Source: Trinickia terrae (lineage in GTDB: Bacteria > Pseudomonadota > Gammaproteobacteria > Burkholderiales > Burkholderiaceae). From it: a DNA stretch of 64,000 nt. The notes beneath the pieces are model-generated. The model was not told the DNA's origin. It saw nothing but the letters and a program-made list of their open reading frames with translations, and searched no databases. Both the position numbers and the translations under genes were made by a program. Below are positions 9,009-18,182 of the stretch, in pieces; the first letter of the stretch is position 1, and each line of letters opens with the position of its first letter. The stretch lies in contig NZ_SWJE01000001.1 in NCBI RefSeq assembly GCF_005144415.1, positions 124,001-188,000 of the forward strand. The letters run 5' to 3'.

Positions 9009-9923
9009 TCAACACGGTGTCGCTTCCTGCATCAACCATTCGCGAAATGCCACGAGTTTCGGCTGCGATGCACACTCTGCGCGGTAGACGACGTAGTAAG
9101 CCAGCTCCGCCGCCAGCTTTACCTCAGGAAATAGCGGGACAAGCCGGCCCGCTGCCACATCATCACAGGCCATAACGCTTCGTGCCAGAGCAACTCCGTG
9201 CCCATCAATGGCCGCTTGCAAGACTGCAGCGGAATTGTTGACCTGCATTCCGCGGCTGGTATCAACCTCGGGCGCGCCTGCGCGAAGCAACCAGTCCCCC
9301 CAGGAGGCGAATCCAAGGTGGGTGTCCACGGACAGATCGTGTATCAACGCCTTTCCAGCCAGGTCATGGGGGGTTGTCAGGCCGCCGGTCCGAGCGAGCC
9401 ACGCTGGCGAGCACACCGGATAGATTTGCTCATCCATCAGTTTTTCGGCCACCAGGCCCACCCAGCTTCCACGACCGTATCGCACGCCCACGTCAATGCC
9501 TTGTGCGGCGAAGTCCACCAGCTTGAGATTCGTATCGAGCCGGACATCGGTTTCGGGGCATAGCGCATGAAATTTTTCGATCCGCGGTAGCAACCATTTG
9601 GCCGCGAACGCAGGACTGGCTGCAACTGTCAACACACCGCCGCGCGATGCTTCCCGCAACCGGCTTAATCCTAGAAAAAGCCGATCGAAGCCAGCCCGGA
9701 TATCCGGTAGCGCCCGCTCTGCCGTTTCGGTCGGAATCAAGCGGGCACGGCCGCTTGCCCCGCGATGAAACAGTGGTGTGTCGAGCCATTCTTCCAGTGA
9801 CCGGACGAGCTGCCCCACCGCTGCGGGCGTCACGTTCAGTTCTGCTGCCGCAGATGAAAAACTCTGGTGACGGGCGCTGGCTTCAAAGGCGCGAAGTGCA
9901 TTGAGGAATACGGGCGCTTTCAT
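9009..9923 (-). CDS. LysR-family regulator (GcvA-like)
   Basis: A 304-residue LysR protein with an N-terminal winged helix (residues 5-65; FSSAAAELNVTPAAVGQ recognition region) and a C-terminal effector domain with the IDVGVRYG strand typical of the GcvA/AmpR branch. It is transcribed divergently from the cluster starting at 10151, which is the usual arrangement for a LysR protein controlling its neighbour. Start Met at 9923 (MKAPVFLNALRAFEA) matches the family start; an upstream ATG at 9962 would add a poor extension. Confidence 0.85.
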   Translation of the reverse strand: MKAPVFLNALRAFEASARHQSFSSAAAELNVTPAAVGQLVRSLEEWLDTPLFHRGASGRARLIPTETAERALPDIRAGFDRLFLGLSRLREASRGGVLTVAASPAFAAKWLLPRIEKFHALCPETDVRLDTNLKLVDFAAQGIDVGVRYGRGSWVGLVAEKLMDEQIYPVCSPAWLARTGGLTTPHDLAGKALIHDLSVDTHLGFASWGDWLLRAGAPEVDTSRGMQVNNSAAVLQAAIDGHGVALARSVMACDDVAAGRLVPLFPEVKLAAELAYYVVYRAECASQPKLVAFREWLMQEATPC

Positions 9924-9977
9924 GAGAAAGTTTTTCTTTGTCGATTGCGAAGAATATAGCATTTGCCGGCCTGATTC

Positions 9978-9994
9978 GCCATGGCAATAATGGC
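9978..9994. promoter_or_regulatory. Candidate LysR operator in the divergent promoter region
   Basis: The inverted repeat GCCAT-N7-ATGGC lies midway between the divergent LysR gene and the 10151 gene. Position and dyad fit a LysR half of the shared control region, but the core does not match the T-N11-A rule exactly. Confidence 0.3.
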
Positions 9995-10150
9995 TTACGT
10001 CAGACGCAAATTTCGATGCCGGGCGACCGCTATACCCTCGGTGGGGTCACGGCGCAGTTGGCAGGAAAGAAAGATTTCCTATTAGTGCTCTGGCGTGGAC
10101 TCACCCGCCGACACCTGCATGAGTGATGGTTTTCGACGAAGGAACCCAGT

Positions 10151-10672
10151 GTGAGTAGTGTACGAGTTGCCCCGTGGGAAGACGGCGAATTCGCCCCCTC
10201 TGAATTGCTTGCCGGCATGCAGGCTCGTCGGCCCAATGGTGAGCTGATCGGCATTGATCGTGTGCTGTTGAGGAGTGTTCCGCTCGCAACAGGTTGGAAC
10301 GAGTTACTGCGCCGGGTTCGCGCAGAATTCAGCCTGGAGTTGGAATACCGTGAACTGATTATGTTGCGGGTGGCGGTGCTGAACCGCGCCGACTTTGAGT
10401 GGGGTGTCCATTACCCCGCGTACCTGCTGGCGGGCGGCACTGAGGAAAAGTGCCTCGCGCTTAAAGCGCAAAGCGTAAGCAACAATATCTTCGGCGAGAA
10501 AGAGCGTGCCTTGATCGCGCTTACCGACCAGTCCACGAAACAGGTTGACGTGGATGCCGAAGTCATCGAGGCACTGAAGCACCTCTTCGGCGAAACCAAG
10601 ACAGTAGAGGCGGTCGCCACGGTCGCGGCCTACAACATGGTCTCCCGCTTTCTAGTGGCGCTGGCGATCTGA
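10151..10672 (+). CDS. Carboxymuconolactone-decarboxylase/AhpD-family protein
   Basis: This 173-residue all-helical protein matches the CMD/AhpD fold group (segment YRELIMLRVAVLNRADFEWGVH). The usual CxxC redox pair is replaced (NRADFEWGVH), so it is unlikely to be a peroxidatic AhpD and resembles the gamma-carboxymuconolactone decarboxylase-like or quinol/lactone-handling members. GTG start at 10151. It is the first gene of the cluster divergent from the LysR regulator. Confidence 0.72.
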   Translation: MSSVRVAPWEDGEFAPSELLAGMQARRPNGELIGIDRVLLRSVPLATGWNELLRRVRAEFSLELEYRELIMLRVAVLNRADFEWGVHYPAYLLAGGTEEKCLALKAQSVSNNIFGEKERALIALTDQSTKQVDVDAEVIEALKHLFGETKTVEAVATVAAYNMVSRFLVALAI

Positions 10673-10999
10673 AATTCAGCGTGACCCAGGACGGCAGCAG
10701 GTTGAGGTGTTCGCGCTGGAGCCGCTATGCAAGGCAATTCAGACGCACGAGGTGCCCGATAAAGAATTGCTTTCCATCACGGATACTTTATCTCGGTTGT
10801 GACCAGATTCTTAGAGGCAGAGAATGGGTTCAACGGGTGGAGAGGGAATTTGCTATAGCTGATAAGGCTGGCTGCGCGCGATAACGGCCAGGATTATCAA
10901 TGAAACAAAACTCAATTTCGAAGTCCGAATCGTTATTCGGCTGACGACGGCCAGATGGTCGGGCGTCAGGTTTAATCTCCCCTCACCACGGTGTTGAAC
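10673..10999. other. Intergenic gap
   Basis: There is no recognisable gene between the two small cluster members. The region could hold a second promoter for the 11000 gene, but I see no strong -35/-10 pair. Confidence 0.35.
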
Positions 11000-11281
11000 A
11001 TGGTTTATCTGCAAATCAATCTGAAAATCGACCCTGCCAACCGGACGGCTGCGGCCGGTGTCTATCAGCAATACAAGGCGCCTTTCCTCAATACGATCGC
11101 GGGTGCGAAATCGAAGGAACTGCTGGTGCGCGACGAGGACGTGCAGGTGTTACATGGCTTCGACAGTGTGCAGAACGCCAGGGCTTACCTGGAAAGTGAC
11201 CTGTTCACCGCCGATGTGGTCGTTGAACTCAAACCGTTGCTGGCTGATGCGCCCGACGTGCGCATCTACGAGGTCGTGTAA
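11000..11281 (+). CDS. Antibiotic-biosynthesis-monooxygenase (ABM)-fold small protein
   Basis: A 93-residue protein predicted to form the dimeric alpha+beta barrel of ABM/quinol monooxygenases (YgiN-like). It has the typical ...VLHGFDSVQNARAYL segment, in which a residue pair lines the active site. Family members oxidise quinols or polyketide phenols without a cofactor. The gene is flanked by two CMD-family genes; such neighbours recur in quinone/aromatic detoxification clusters. ATG 11000 chosen; a GTG nine bases earlier is possible. Confidence 0.62.
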   Translation: MVYLQINLKIDPANRTAAAGVYQQYKAPFLNTIAGAKSKELLVRDEDVQVLHGFDSVQNARAYLESDLFTADVVVELKPLLADAPDVRIYEVV

Positions 11282-11341
11282 CACCGTTCTTTGCCGAGGC
11301 GACGAATGTCCCGGCTTCTTACCCCACTGGAGCTAATTACC

Positions 11342-11686
11342 ATGATGCAGGATTGGAACGCTTACCGTAACGCATTGCAGGCTCGTGTCGGCGATTTTGC
11401 ACAACTGAATCCCGACGTGATGAACGGCATGGCAACGATCAGCGGCGCCGCCGAGAAGGGTGGCAAGCTGGAGCCCAAGATCCACGAACTGATCGCCCTC
11501 GCAGTGGCGGTCACCACCCGATGCGACGGCTGCATCTCGGTCCATACCCAGAAAGCGGCCGAGCTGGGTGCGACGCAGGAAGAAATCGCCGAAGCACTGG
11601 GCGTCGCGATTGCGCTGAATGCCGGTGCTGCGCTGGTCTACTCGGCTCGCGTCCTCGACACCTACGCAACGTTGCCGAACAAGTAA
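11342..11686 (+). CDS. AhpD-like carboxymuconolactone-decarboxylase-family protein with CxxC
   Basis: The 114-residue protein carries the AhpD-core motif CDGCISVHTQKAAELG. The CxxC plus downstream His match the redox-active alkylhydroperoxidase D-like peroxidases. These small cytoplasmic proteins reduce organic peroxides using lipoyl or thioredoxin-type donors. ATG 11342 follows a GGAG ribosome site. Unlike the first CMD-family member at 10151, the catalytic cysteines are present. Confidence 0.78.
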   Translation: MMQDWNAYRNALQARVGDFAQLNPDVMNGMATISGAAEKGGKLEPKIHELIALAVAVTTRCDGCISVHTQKAAELGATQEEIAEALGVAIALNAGAALVYSARVLDTYATLPNK

Positions 11687-11696
11687 TCAGAACCGG

Positions 11697-11737
11697 GACT
11701 GGCCGCTGACGTCTCGCGGACGACAAGCTGGCCAGTC
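11697..11737. other. 8-bp inverted repeat after the AhpD-like gene
   Basis: GACTGGCC (11697-11704) is repeated inverted as GGCCAGTC (11730-11737). The loop is 25 bases and there is no T tract, so it may be a processing or attenuation structure rather than a classical terminator. Confidence 0.3.
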
Positions 11738-11757
11738 TCCTGTTCGACTCCGGAAAA

Positions 11758-12441
11758 ATGGTCATGCTTGTCAATGCAGACTTCTCGCGCCGAGCGGTTG
11801 TCGCAACTCATCAGTATCAATGGACCGCCTCACCGCAGACGGGTGTTGAGCGCGTCATGCTCGACCGGCTGGGCGGCGAGCGGGCACGGGCCACAAGTAT
11901 CGTGCGATACGCGCCGGGCTCGTCGTTCTCCCGCCATCAGCATCCTGGCGGCGAGGAAATTTTCGTCTTGTCGGGAACATTTTCGGATGGTGACGGACAT
12001 TACCCGGCAGGGTGGTACCTGCGGAATCCCCCTGGATCGTCCCATCAACCGTTCAGCAATGATGGGACCCTCATCTTCGTCAAGCTCTGGCAGATGTCGC
12101 CCGGTGAAGTTCGCGCGGTGCGCATCGACACGCGCGAAGCCGCGGCATGGCGACGCCGACATGGTCGGGATGTCTGCCCGTTGTTCGAGGGCGATAGCGA
12201 ACGAGTCGTTCTGGAACGGCTTGATCCGAATGTGCCGCTTTTTGCTGGTCAGGTCGAGAGTGCCGAACTGCTTGTGCTGGCCGGTGAACTGCGGGCTGAC
12301 GGGCAGCCATACCTCCGTGGTAGCTGGATACGCCTGCCTGCAGGCCAATACCCCAATGTTGTCGCTGGTCACGCCGGTGCCGCAGTCTATTTGAAGACCG
12401 GCCACCTTATTGACGTTGCGGAGCGAGGGTATTCATGGTGA
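11758..12441 (+). CDS. ChrR-like double-cupin protein
   Basis: A 227-residue protein with two cupin halves. The first half has the metal-binding pattern SRHQHPGGEEIFVLSG, followed by GWYLRNPPGSSHQP, as in the cupin domain of the anti-sigma factor ChrR. The N-terminal zinc anti-sigma domain of ChrR is missing, so this is probably a stand-alone acetylacetone-dioxygenase/ChrR-cupin protein, perhaps a metal-dependent oxygenase or singlet-oxygen/peroxide sensor. Its last seven bases overlap the amine-oxidase gene, showing translational coupling. Confidence 0.68.
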   Translation: MVMLVNADFSRRAVVATHQYQWTASPQTGVERVMLDRLGGERARATSIVRYAPGSSFSRHQHPGGEEIFVLSGTFSDGDGHYPAGWYLRNPPGSSHQPFSNDGTLIFVKLWQMSPGEVRAVRIDTREAAAWRRRHGRDVCPLFEGDSERVVLERLDPNVPLFAGQVESAELLVLAGELRADGQPYLRGSWIRLPAGQYPNVVAGHAGAAVYLKTGHLIDVAERGYSW

Positions 12442-13598
12442 CTGCCAGGATCGCGATCGTCGGAGGTGGCCTTGCTGGTCTGTATGCGGCATTCGTCCTC
12501 GAGCGGCAAGGCATCGAGGACTATGTGCTTTTGGAGGCACGCCGTACGTATGGAGGTCGCATCGAGTCCGTGTCTTCGAACGGTACCCTGGTTTCTGGGC
12601 CGGGTAGTTCGCAGAATGGCCTGGATCGCTTCGATCTTGGTCCGACGTGGTTTTGGCCCGCACATCAACCCCAACTGGATCGTCTAATCCGGGAACTCGG
12701 CCTGGAGCGTTTCGAGCAGTACGAAACAGGGCACATGGTGGTTGAGCGATCGCCGAATCAGCCCCCCGTGCAGATGCGTGGCTATGCTACGTCGCCACAG
12801 TCGATGCGCCTGATCGGCGGCATGGGTGCGCTGGTCGAAACGCTATACCGGAATCTGACATCCACACGGCTCAAAAATGATCAGCAAGTGCGACACATAC
12901 GCCGCACAGGCCATGGTGTTGAACTGGATGCCGAGGATTCGCACGGACAGCTCACGTCCTATTCCGTTGAGCACGTATTGCTGGCGATTCCGCCGCGTCT
13001 TGCCGTCGCGACGATCGACTTTCAGCCCGCACTACCAGATAAGTTGGTGCGTGAATGGCGCGATGCGGCAACCTGGATGGCGCCACACGCAAAGTATCTC
13101 GCGATCTACGACACCCCATTTTGGCGCGAGCGCCAGCTTTCCGGCGAAGCCAGAAGTGCCTATGGTCCTCTCGTCGAAATCCATGACGCGTCGATGCCGG
13201 GCGCTAGTGCAGGGTTATTTGGATTCATAGGAGTGCCGGCCCTCGCACGCAGGAAAATATCGCCGATCGTGTTGCGCGCACATTGTCGCGCACAACTTGA
13301 GCGGATGTTCGGTCCGCAAGCAGCCGAACCCAGGGCCGAAGTCATCAAGGACTGGGCCGCGGATGCGCTCACCGCCACGGAAGCCGATCTGGATGGCACC
13401 AATCGCCAGCATGGGGCCGCGCCTGCGGCATCGCCTGCGTCGGGCGATTGGCGCGGGCGGGTCGTCGGCATTGCCAGCGAATGGTCCCCCAATTTTTCAG
13501 GCTACCTTGCAGGTGCCATCGAGGCGGCAGACTTCGGCGTTCAGACACTGGTTGAAGGACTGCGTAACGAGGAACTCAAGCCAAGCATCGTTGAATAG
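12435..13598 (+). CDS. Flavin-containing amine oxidoreductase
   Basis: A 387-residue protein with an N-terminal Rossmann dinucleotide fold (VGGGLAGLYAAF) and the second FAD signature YGGRIES. It ends with the C-terminal FAD-contact stretch SPNFSGYLAGAIEAADFG. This is the monoamine oxidase/protoporphyrinogen oxidase fold; bacterial members oxidise amines or desaturate ring compounds. It is shorter than typical monoamine oxidases (about 450-500). It is coupled to the cupin gene and followed after 22 bases by an alcohol dehydrogenase, so the cluster probably modifies one small organic substrate. Confidence 0.78.
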   Translation: MVTARIAIVGGGLAGLYAAFVLERQGIEDYVLLEARRTYGGRIESVSSNGTLVSGPGSSQNGLDRFDLGPTWFWPAHQPQLDRLIRELGLERFEQYETGHMVVERSPNQPPVQMRGYATSPQSMRLIGGMGALVETLYRNLTSTRLKNDQQVRHIRRTGHGVELDAEDSHGQLTSYSVEHVLLAIPPRLAVATIDFQPALPDKLVREWRDAATWMAPHAKYLAIYDTPFWRERQLSGEARSAYGPLVEIHDASMPGASAGLFGFIGVPALARRKISPIVLRAHCRAQLERMFGPQAAEPRAEVIKDWAADALTATEADLDGTNRQHGAAPAASPASGDWRGRVVGIASEWSPNFSGYLAGAIEAADFGVQTLVEGLRNEELKPSIVE

Positions 13599-13620
13599 TA
13601 ACGACATCGGGAATACGACT

Positions 13621-14658
13621 ATGAAAAGTACCTATAGGGCCATGCAGGTGGCGAAGCCGGGCGCTCTTGAGCTGGTCGAGCGCAACGTACCGATCCCTGG
13701 ACCGGGCGAAGTTCTGATCGACGTTGAAGCGTGCGGGATTTGTGGCGCCGATGCCGCCGATATAGAGCGAGCCGATCCTACACTGCATCCGCCACGCGTT
13801 CCGGGCCATGAAGTCATCGGCCGAATCGCCTCGATAGGCGCTGGGGCGCCCGCGATCTGGAAAGTAGGGCAGCGAGTCGGCGTTGGCCGTTTTGGCGGTC
13901 ATTGCAACGAATGCGACCAATGCCGGCGCGGGCAGTTCCAGCTTTGCCGTAATCAGCCAGTGGTCGGCGCCACGTGTGATGGCGGCTACGCGGAAATGAT
14001 GGTGGCGCGCTGCACCGGGCTGGTTTCCATTCCGGACGAACTGAATGCCGAGGAGGCAGCGCCGATCTTGTGCGCTGGATTGGCCACCTTCAATGCACTC
14101 AAGAAGTCGGGTGCACAGGCCGGAGATCTGGTCGCGGTGCTGGGCATTGGTGGGCTCGGGCACATGGCGCTGCAATACGCTCGCAGGATGGGTTTCAAGG
14201 TCGTTGCGGTCGGCCGTGGCCAAGACATTGAGAGGGACGCGTTGGCTCTGGGCGCGCATGTCTATATCGACACCGACCTGCATGACGCCGCCGCCAAACT
14301 CACGGATATGGGCGGTGCGCAAGCCATCTTGACGACGATCGGCAATGCGGCCACGGTGTCTACAGTGATTGGCGGCCTCGCACCGCAAGGGCGACTGATT
14401 GTGCTTGGTATCGCCAAAGATGCATTGGCGGTATCGACCCGTCAGCTTGTCAGCGGCGAGCGCAGCATCGCGGGATCGGTCACGGGCTCGCCCTATGAGA
14501 GCGAAAGGACGCTCGACTTCAGTGTGCTGAGTGGCGTGCGGCCGATGATCGAGACGATGCCTCTAGAGAACGCGTTTGCAGCCTACCAGCGAGTGAAGCG
14601 CGGTGACGTCAAATTCCGAATGGTCCTGGTGATGGGAAAGACGCATAGCGCATCATAA
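13621..14658 (+). CDS. Zinc-dependent medium-chain alcohol dehydrogenase
   Basis: The 345-residue protein has the catalytic-zinc site CGICGAD, the GHE motif (PGHEVIG), the structural-zinc cysteines (CNECDQCRRGQFQLC) and the NAD(P) fold GIGGLGHMALQYA. It oxidises an alcohol to an aldehyde or ketone, or the reverse, in the cytoplasm. ATG 13621 was chosen because it begins the MDR family sequence; the frame is open further upstream through the oxidase gene. Overall sequence type is like the AdhA/alcohol dehydrogenase AdhP branch. Confidence 0.86.
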   Translation: MKSTYRAMQVAKPGALELVERNVPIPGPGEVLIDVEACGICGADAADIERADPTLHPPRVPGHEVIGRIASIGAGAPAIWKVGQRVGVGRFGGHCNECDQCRRGQFQLCRNQPVVGATCDGGYAEMMVARCTGLVSIPDELNAEEAAPILCAGLATFNALKKSGAQAGDLVAVLGIGGLGHMALQYARRMGFKVVAVGRGQDIERDALALGAHVYIDTDLHDAAAKLTDMGGAQAILTTIGNAATVSTVIGGLAPQGRLIVLGIAKDALAVSTRQLVSGERSIAGSVTGSPYESERTLDFSVLSGVRPMIETMPLENAFAAYQRVKRGDVKFRMVLVMGKTHSAS

Positions 14659-14817
14659 CGACAATCTTTTCGGCCGTGATCGATCCATCGCTTTGTCCAT
14701 TCGCGCCAGAAACGGTGCGGTGTCTTGAGCGTCGCTGTCGTAACCATGTGCCGGCGCACGGAATACGGCGACCCCGTCTATTTGATCCCCTTACTAGTCC
14801 TCTTGCGGAGAACCACA

Positions 14818-15243
14818 ATGAAAAAGCTCGCTCTGGCTGTCACCCTCGCGGTTGCATCGACCGCGGCGCTGGCCGACCTGCCGTCAGCCGACGCGAACCA
14901 GCACTTCCAGGCCATTGCGTCGGGAGACGTCGCACTGCTGATGCGCGGCTACGCTGACAACGCGCAGTTCAATTGGGTCGGCGGCCCGCTGGACGGCACA
15001 TACACGGGTGTCGATGCCATTCGCGGCGTCTGGGAAAAATTCACGAAGGCCCAAGGACCGATGAAGGTATCGGTAGATGGAATCGAGGAGGCTTCGAATC
15101 CGAAGGGGGCCAGCGTTACGGCCAATGTCGTGTTCGAAGGCAAGCAGCCGATCCGCGTTCGCTATGTGCTGACCTATCGCGACGCCCGGGTCGTCAGCGA
15201 AACGTGGCAGATCGATGCGAAACCGGCGAAGAGCGACTACTGA
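14818..15243 (+). CDS. Secreted SnoaL-like/ketosteroid-isomerase-fold protein
   Basis: A 141-residue protein with a signal peptide (MKKLALAVTLAVASTAALA) followed by a NTF2-like/SnoaL domain (HFQAIASGDVALLMRGYADNAQFNWVGG... pattern). It would be periplasmic. NTF2-like domains bind small hydrophobic molecules and occasionally isomerise them; no catalytic role can be assigned. It has a GGAG ribosome site and follows the dehydrogenase at 160 bases as the last gene of the LysR-linked cluster. Confidence 0.72.
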   Translation: MKKLALAVTLAVASTAALADLPSADANQHFQAIASGDVALLMRGYADNAQFNWVGGPLDGTYTGVDAIRGVWEKFTKAQGPMKVSVDGIEEASNPKGASVTANVVFEGKQPIRVRYVLTYRDARVVSETWQIDAKPAKSDY

Positions 15244-15628
15244 ATTCGGCAGGCTGGTTTTAGCTGACGAGCTGTGGCCCAGTCAGACCGGCGAAGACGC
15301 CGTCAGCCATAACGAACGACAGCGTGCGCGAGCGGCGGTCCGGCTGCACGCAATCCGCGGCCGCAAAACCGGAAAGATAAGACTGGCTTAACCTGATCTT
15401 GCTTGGCGTCGGATGGAGCGCGGTGCTCTGGGTATCATTCGTTCCACTTGCAATGGCGATCTTAGTCTTGACCGTCTCGGCCGAGGCGCGCAGCAGAGAA
15501 ATTGCGACCTGACGGACGAGGGATACTTCCATGTTTATAGTGGGAAAGGGGGGCGACCGGCCGCATTATCGCTGCTGGTCGACGGTAAGCTTTGCTTCTC
15601 CCTTCGGCGGCTTCAATCGCATTTCGCA
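15244..15628. other. Gene-poor gap before the MetR-like gene
   Basis: The region lies between the SnoaL-like gene and the 3' end of the minus-strand MetR-like gene. Short frames on both strands have no recognisable product and no good ribosome sites. It may hold decayed coding sequence. Confidence 0.35.
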
Positions 15629-16525
15629 TCACGATCGACTGACACCCATCTCTCGCGCGATCGTCACAAAGCCGGCGATATATGCGATTTCCTCTTCGCC
15701 GCGGCGGATACCTAGATTGATGCTCTTGTTGATGCCGCGCTTGCCAAGCCGCACTGCGCGAATCGGCAGATCGGCCCCCTCTTCATGAACGAGCCAATCG
15801 GGTAGGACTGAGACTCCGCGTCCTGCGGCGACGAGCTGCAGCACTAGATCGGTCGCTTCCGCGGTTCTATGGTTCTTTGGTTTGCAATGAGCCGGGATAA
15901 GGAAGCGCGTATAGATGTCCAGCCTGTCTTCGGTGACGGGAACGGTGATCAGTTCTTCGCCGAGCAGGTCACGAGGTTGAGCGAATGCGCGCGCAGCCAA
16001 CGGATGGGCTTCATGCACAACCAGGACAAGCTCGTAGTCGATGACAGGCGTAAAGCGGATGTCCGGTAAGTCAATGGGATCAGGTGTAACGAGCAAGTCG
16101 ATTTCATGACCCTCAAGTGCCGCAACGCCGTCGAAGCGGAATGCCGTACGCACGTCGAAATTTACGTCCGGCCAGGCGGCAAGGTACCGAGGTGTAAGCC
16201 TTGAGAGCCACTTTTGGCATGGGTGGCACTCCATGCCGATGCGCAGCGCGCCGCGCCTACCTTCCGCGAAATCGACGAGCATCCGCTCGGCGTGATCGAT
16301 CTGCGGCAACACACGCTGCGCCAAAGCGAGCAGATATTCCCCGGCCTGCGTAAAGCGGAGCGTACGCCCGCTCTTTGTCCAAATCTTGACGCCATGCCGC
16401 TCTTCCATCTTTCGGACCATGTGCGAAAGCGCCGACTGTGTGACGTTGAGTCGTTCCGCGGCTGCGGTGACACTACCTAGCCGATCGAATTCCAGCAGGA
16501 TGGCAAGCTGTTGGCGGTCTAGCAT
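15629..16525 (-). CDS. LysR-family regulator, MetR-like
   Basis: The 298-residue protein aligns along its length with MetR. It has the HTH region SVTAAAERLNVTQSALSHMVRKME, then IGMECHPCQKWL (MetR has an AIECHSC segment here), FDVRTAFRFDGVAALEGHEIDLLVTPDP and YELVLVVHEAHPLA. MetR activates methionine genes with homocysteine as co-effector. The gene is divergent from a C-S lyase and amino-acid transporters, so a sulfur amino-acid signal is likely. The start ATG at 16525 has GGAGA six bases upstream. Confidence 0.82.
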   Translation of the reverse strand: MLDRQQLAILLEFDRLGSVTAAAERLNVTQSALSHMVRKMEERHGVKIWTKSGRTLRFTQAGEYLLALAQRVLPQIDHAERMLVDFAEGRRGALRIGMECHPCQKWLSRLTPRYLAAWPDVNFDVRTAFRFDGVAALEGHEIDLLVTPDPIDLPDIRFTPVIDYELVLVVHEAHPLAARAFAQPRDLLGEELITVPVTEDRLDIYTRFLIPAHCKPKNHRTAEATDLVLQLVAAGRGVSVLPDWLVHEEGADLPIRAVRLGKRGINKSINLGIRRGEEEIAYIAGFVTIAREMGVSRS

Positions 16526-16544
16526 CCATGATCTCCGTTCATTG

Positions 16545-16577
16545 TTCCATGAAAACATACCATTTCCGCTCATGGAA
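16545..16577. promoter_or_regulatory. Inverted repeat, candidate MetR-like operator
   Basis: Perfect 7-bp arms TTCCATG (16545-16551) and CATGGAA (16571-16577) flank 19 bases in the shared promoter of the MetR-like gene and the C-S lyase. The left arm is also part of the imperfect dyad TGTTCCATGAAAACA. Position and dyad fit LysR-type binding. Confidence 0.5.
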
Positions 16578-16650
16578 GAGCGTTGCTATTCTGACCGAAA
16601 TTCAAGACCGCGTCCCGTGCGCGCCGTCATATTGAAACAAGGAAGAAATA

Positions 16651-17889
16651 GTGAAGGCATGCTCCGCAGAGATAAGAAACGACGCTTCGACCGCAAACTT
16701 TGCTTGCGTATTCGATCAGGTGGCCGATCGGAAGAATTCGAACTCCATGAAATGGGCGATTGCTGAAAAGCTTCTTTCAGCAGATGAATCCGCTGTGAAC
16801 CCGTTGCCCATGTGGGTTGCAGATATGGATTTCCGCGCCCCCCAACCCGTGATCGACGCACTTCACGAGGCGGTGGAGCACGGCATCTTCGGCTACCCCG
16901 GTGGTGCGACCGACAGCTATGTGGATGCGGTCGTCGGCTGGCAAACCAAGCGGTTCGGCTGGGACGTCGCCAAAGAATGGGTGGTGCAGACTTCGGGCAT
17001 CATCACCACACTGAAGACTACCGTCCAGGCTTTCTCCTCGCCCGGCGATACGGTGCTGATTCAGCCTCCGGTCTATGCGCACTTCCACAACGACGTTCTG
17101 ATGAACGGACGTCATCTGGCCTTCGCTCCGCTCGAACGAACGGAGACGGGCTATCGCTTCAACGAACAGATGTTCGAAGCGGCGATCCGGGATAACACGA
17201 AGCTTTTCATCCTCAGCCATCCCCACAATCCGACCGGCAACGTGTGGTCCGAGGACGAGCTGCGCGCGATGGGGGAGATCTGTCTGCGGCATGGCGTGAT
17301 CGTCATCTCGGACGAGATCCATCAGGACCTGATCATCAACCCTGCGAAGAAGCACATTCCGTTCGCTTCGCTTGGAGAGGCATTCGCGCAGAACAGCATT
17401 ACCTGCACAGCGCCTAGCAAGACGTTCAACCTGCCTGGTCTGCAAAGCGCGAATGCGTTCGTGCCGAACCGGCATCTGCGCGAAGAACTGCTCCGGCAGT
17501 ACGACAGAAATATGTTCCCGCTGGTGAACACGCTCGGCATGGTCGCCGCCGAGGCTGCCTATGCGCACGGCGAGCCGTGGCTCGAACAGATGCTGAGCTA
17601 TCTGCGCGTGAACCACGCCCACTTGCGCAACGCCGTCAACGAGATGACTTCGAAGATAAAGGTGCTGCCGGCAGACTCGCTTTATCTGGCCTGGATGGAT
17701 TGCCGTGGGTTGGGGATGGATGCGGAGGCACTCAACAAATTCATGCTGACCAAGGCGCGGCTTTGGCTCGACAAAGGACAGAAGTTCGGTATCGAAGGGC
17801 ATGGCTATATGCGCGTCAATCTCGGCTGCCCCCGCTCCACAGTCGACGAAGCCATTAGCCGCCTCTCGGCTGCGGTGGCGGAGATCTGA
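16651..17889 (+). CDS. MalY/PatB-type pyridoxal-phosphate C-S beta-lyase / aminotransferase
   Basis: A 412-residue fold-type I PLP enzyme. The PLP-binding lysine is Lys257 in APSKTFNLPGLQS; other PLP contacts are PHNPTGNVW and SDEIHQD. The MalY/PatB group cleaves cystathionine, cystine or other cysteine S-conjugates to pyruvate, ammonia and a thiol. The divergent MetR-like regulator and the transporters that follow support a sulfur amino-acid role. GTG start 16651 follows AAGGAAG. An aminotransferase role cannot be excluded from sequence alone. Confidence 0.85.
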   Translation: MKACSAEIRNDASTANFACVFDQVADRKNSNSMKWAIAEKLLSADESAVNPLPMWVADMDFRAPQPVIDALHEAVEHGIFGYPGGATDSYVDAVVGWQTKRFGWDVAKEWVVQTSGIITTLKTTVQAFSSPGDTVLIQPPVYAHFHNDVLMNGRHLAFAPLERTETGYRFNEQMFEAAIRDNTKLFILSHPHNPTGNVWSEDELRAMGEICLRHGVIVISDEIHQDLIINPAKKHIPFASLGEAFAQNSITCTAPSKTFNLPGLQSANAFVPNRHLREELLRQYDRNMFPLVNTLGMVAAEAAYAHGEPWLEQMLSYLRVNHAHLRNAVNEMTSKIKVLPADSLYLAWMDCRGLGMDAEALNKFMLTKARLWLDKGQKFGIEGHGYMRVNLGCPRSTVDEAISRLSAAVAEI

Positions 17890-18182
17890 GGCGTAGCTGG
17901 GGACTGCTTAATGGCAGAGCGCATGAATAGCGATGGGCGGGGAGTTTCAGTCGAATGGAAGAAACGGCCACACCCAGCGCTTAGTTTTGCGCGAGATAGG
18001 GAGACACGCGCTACGAACGAAAGGCAAAGAAATTCCGTATAAGTTAAGAATGGTAAATAATTTTAGCGAATACGGATTACACGGAGACGGATTGGTGTAT
18101 GCGCCGGACTCGGGCAAGTCTGGGCGGCGCGCCTGGAGGTTGTTGGTGGGCGCGAGAAGGGTGCTCCATAGGAGGAGGCAAG

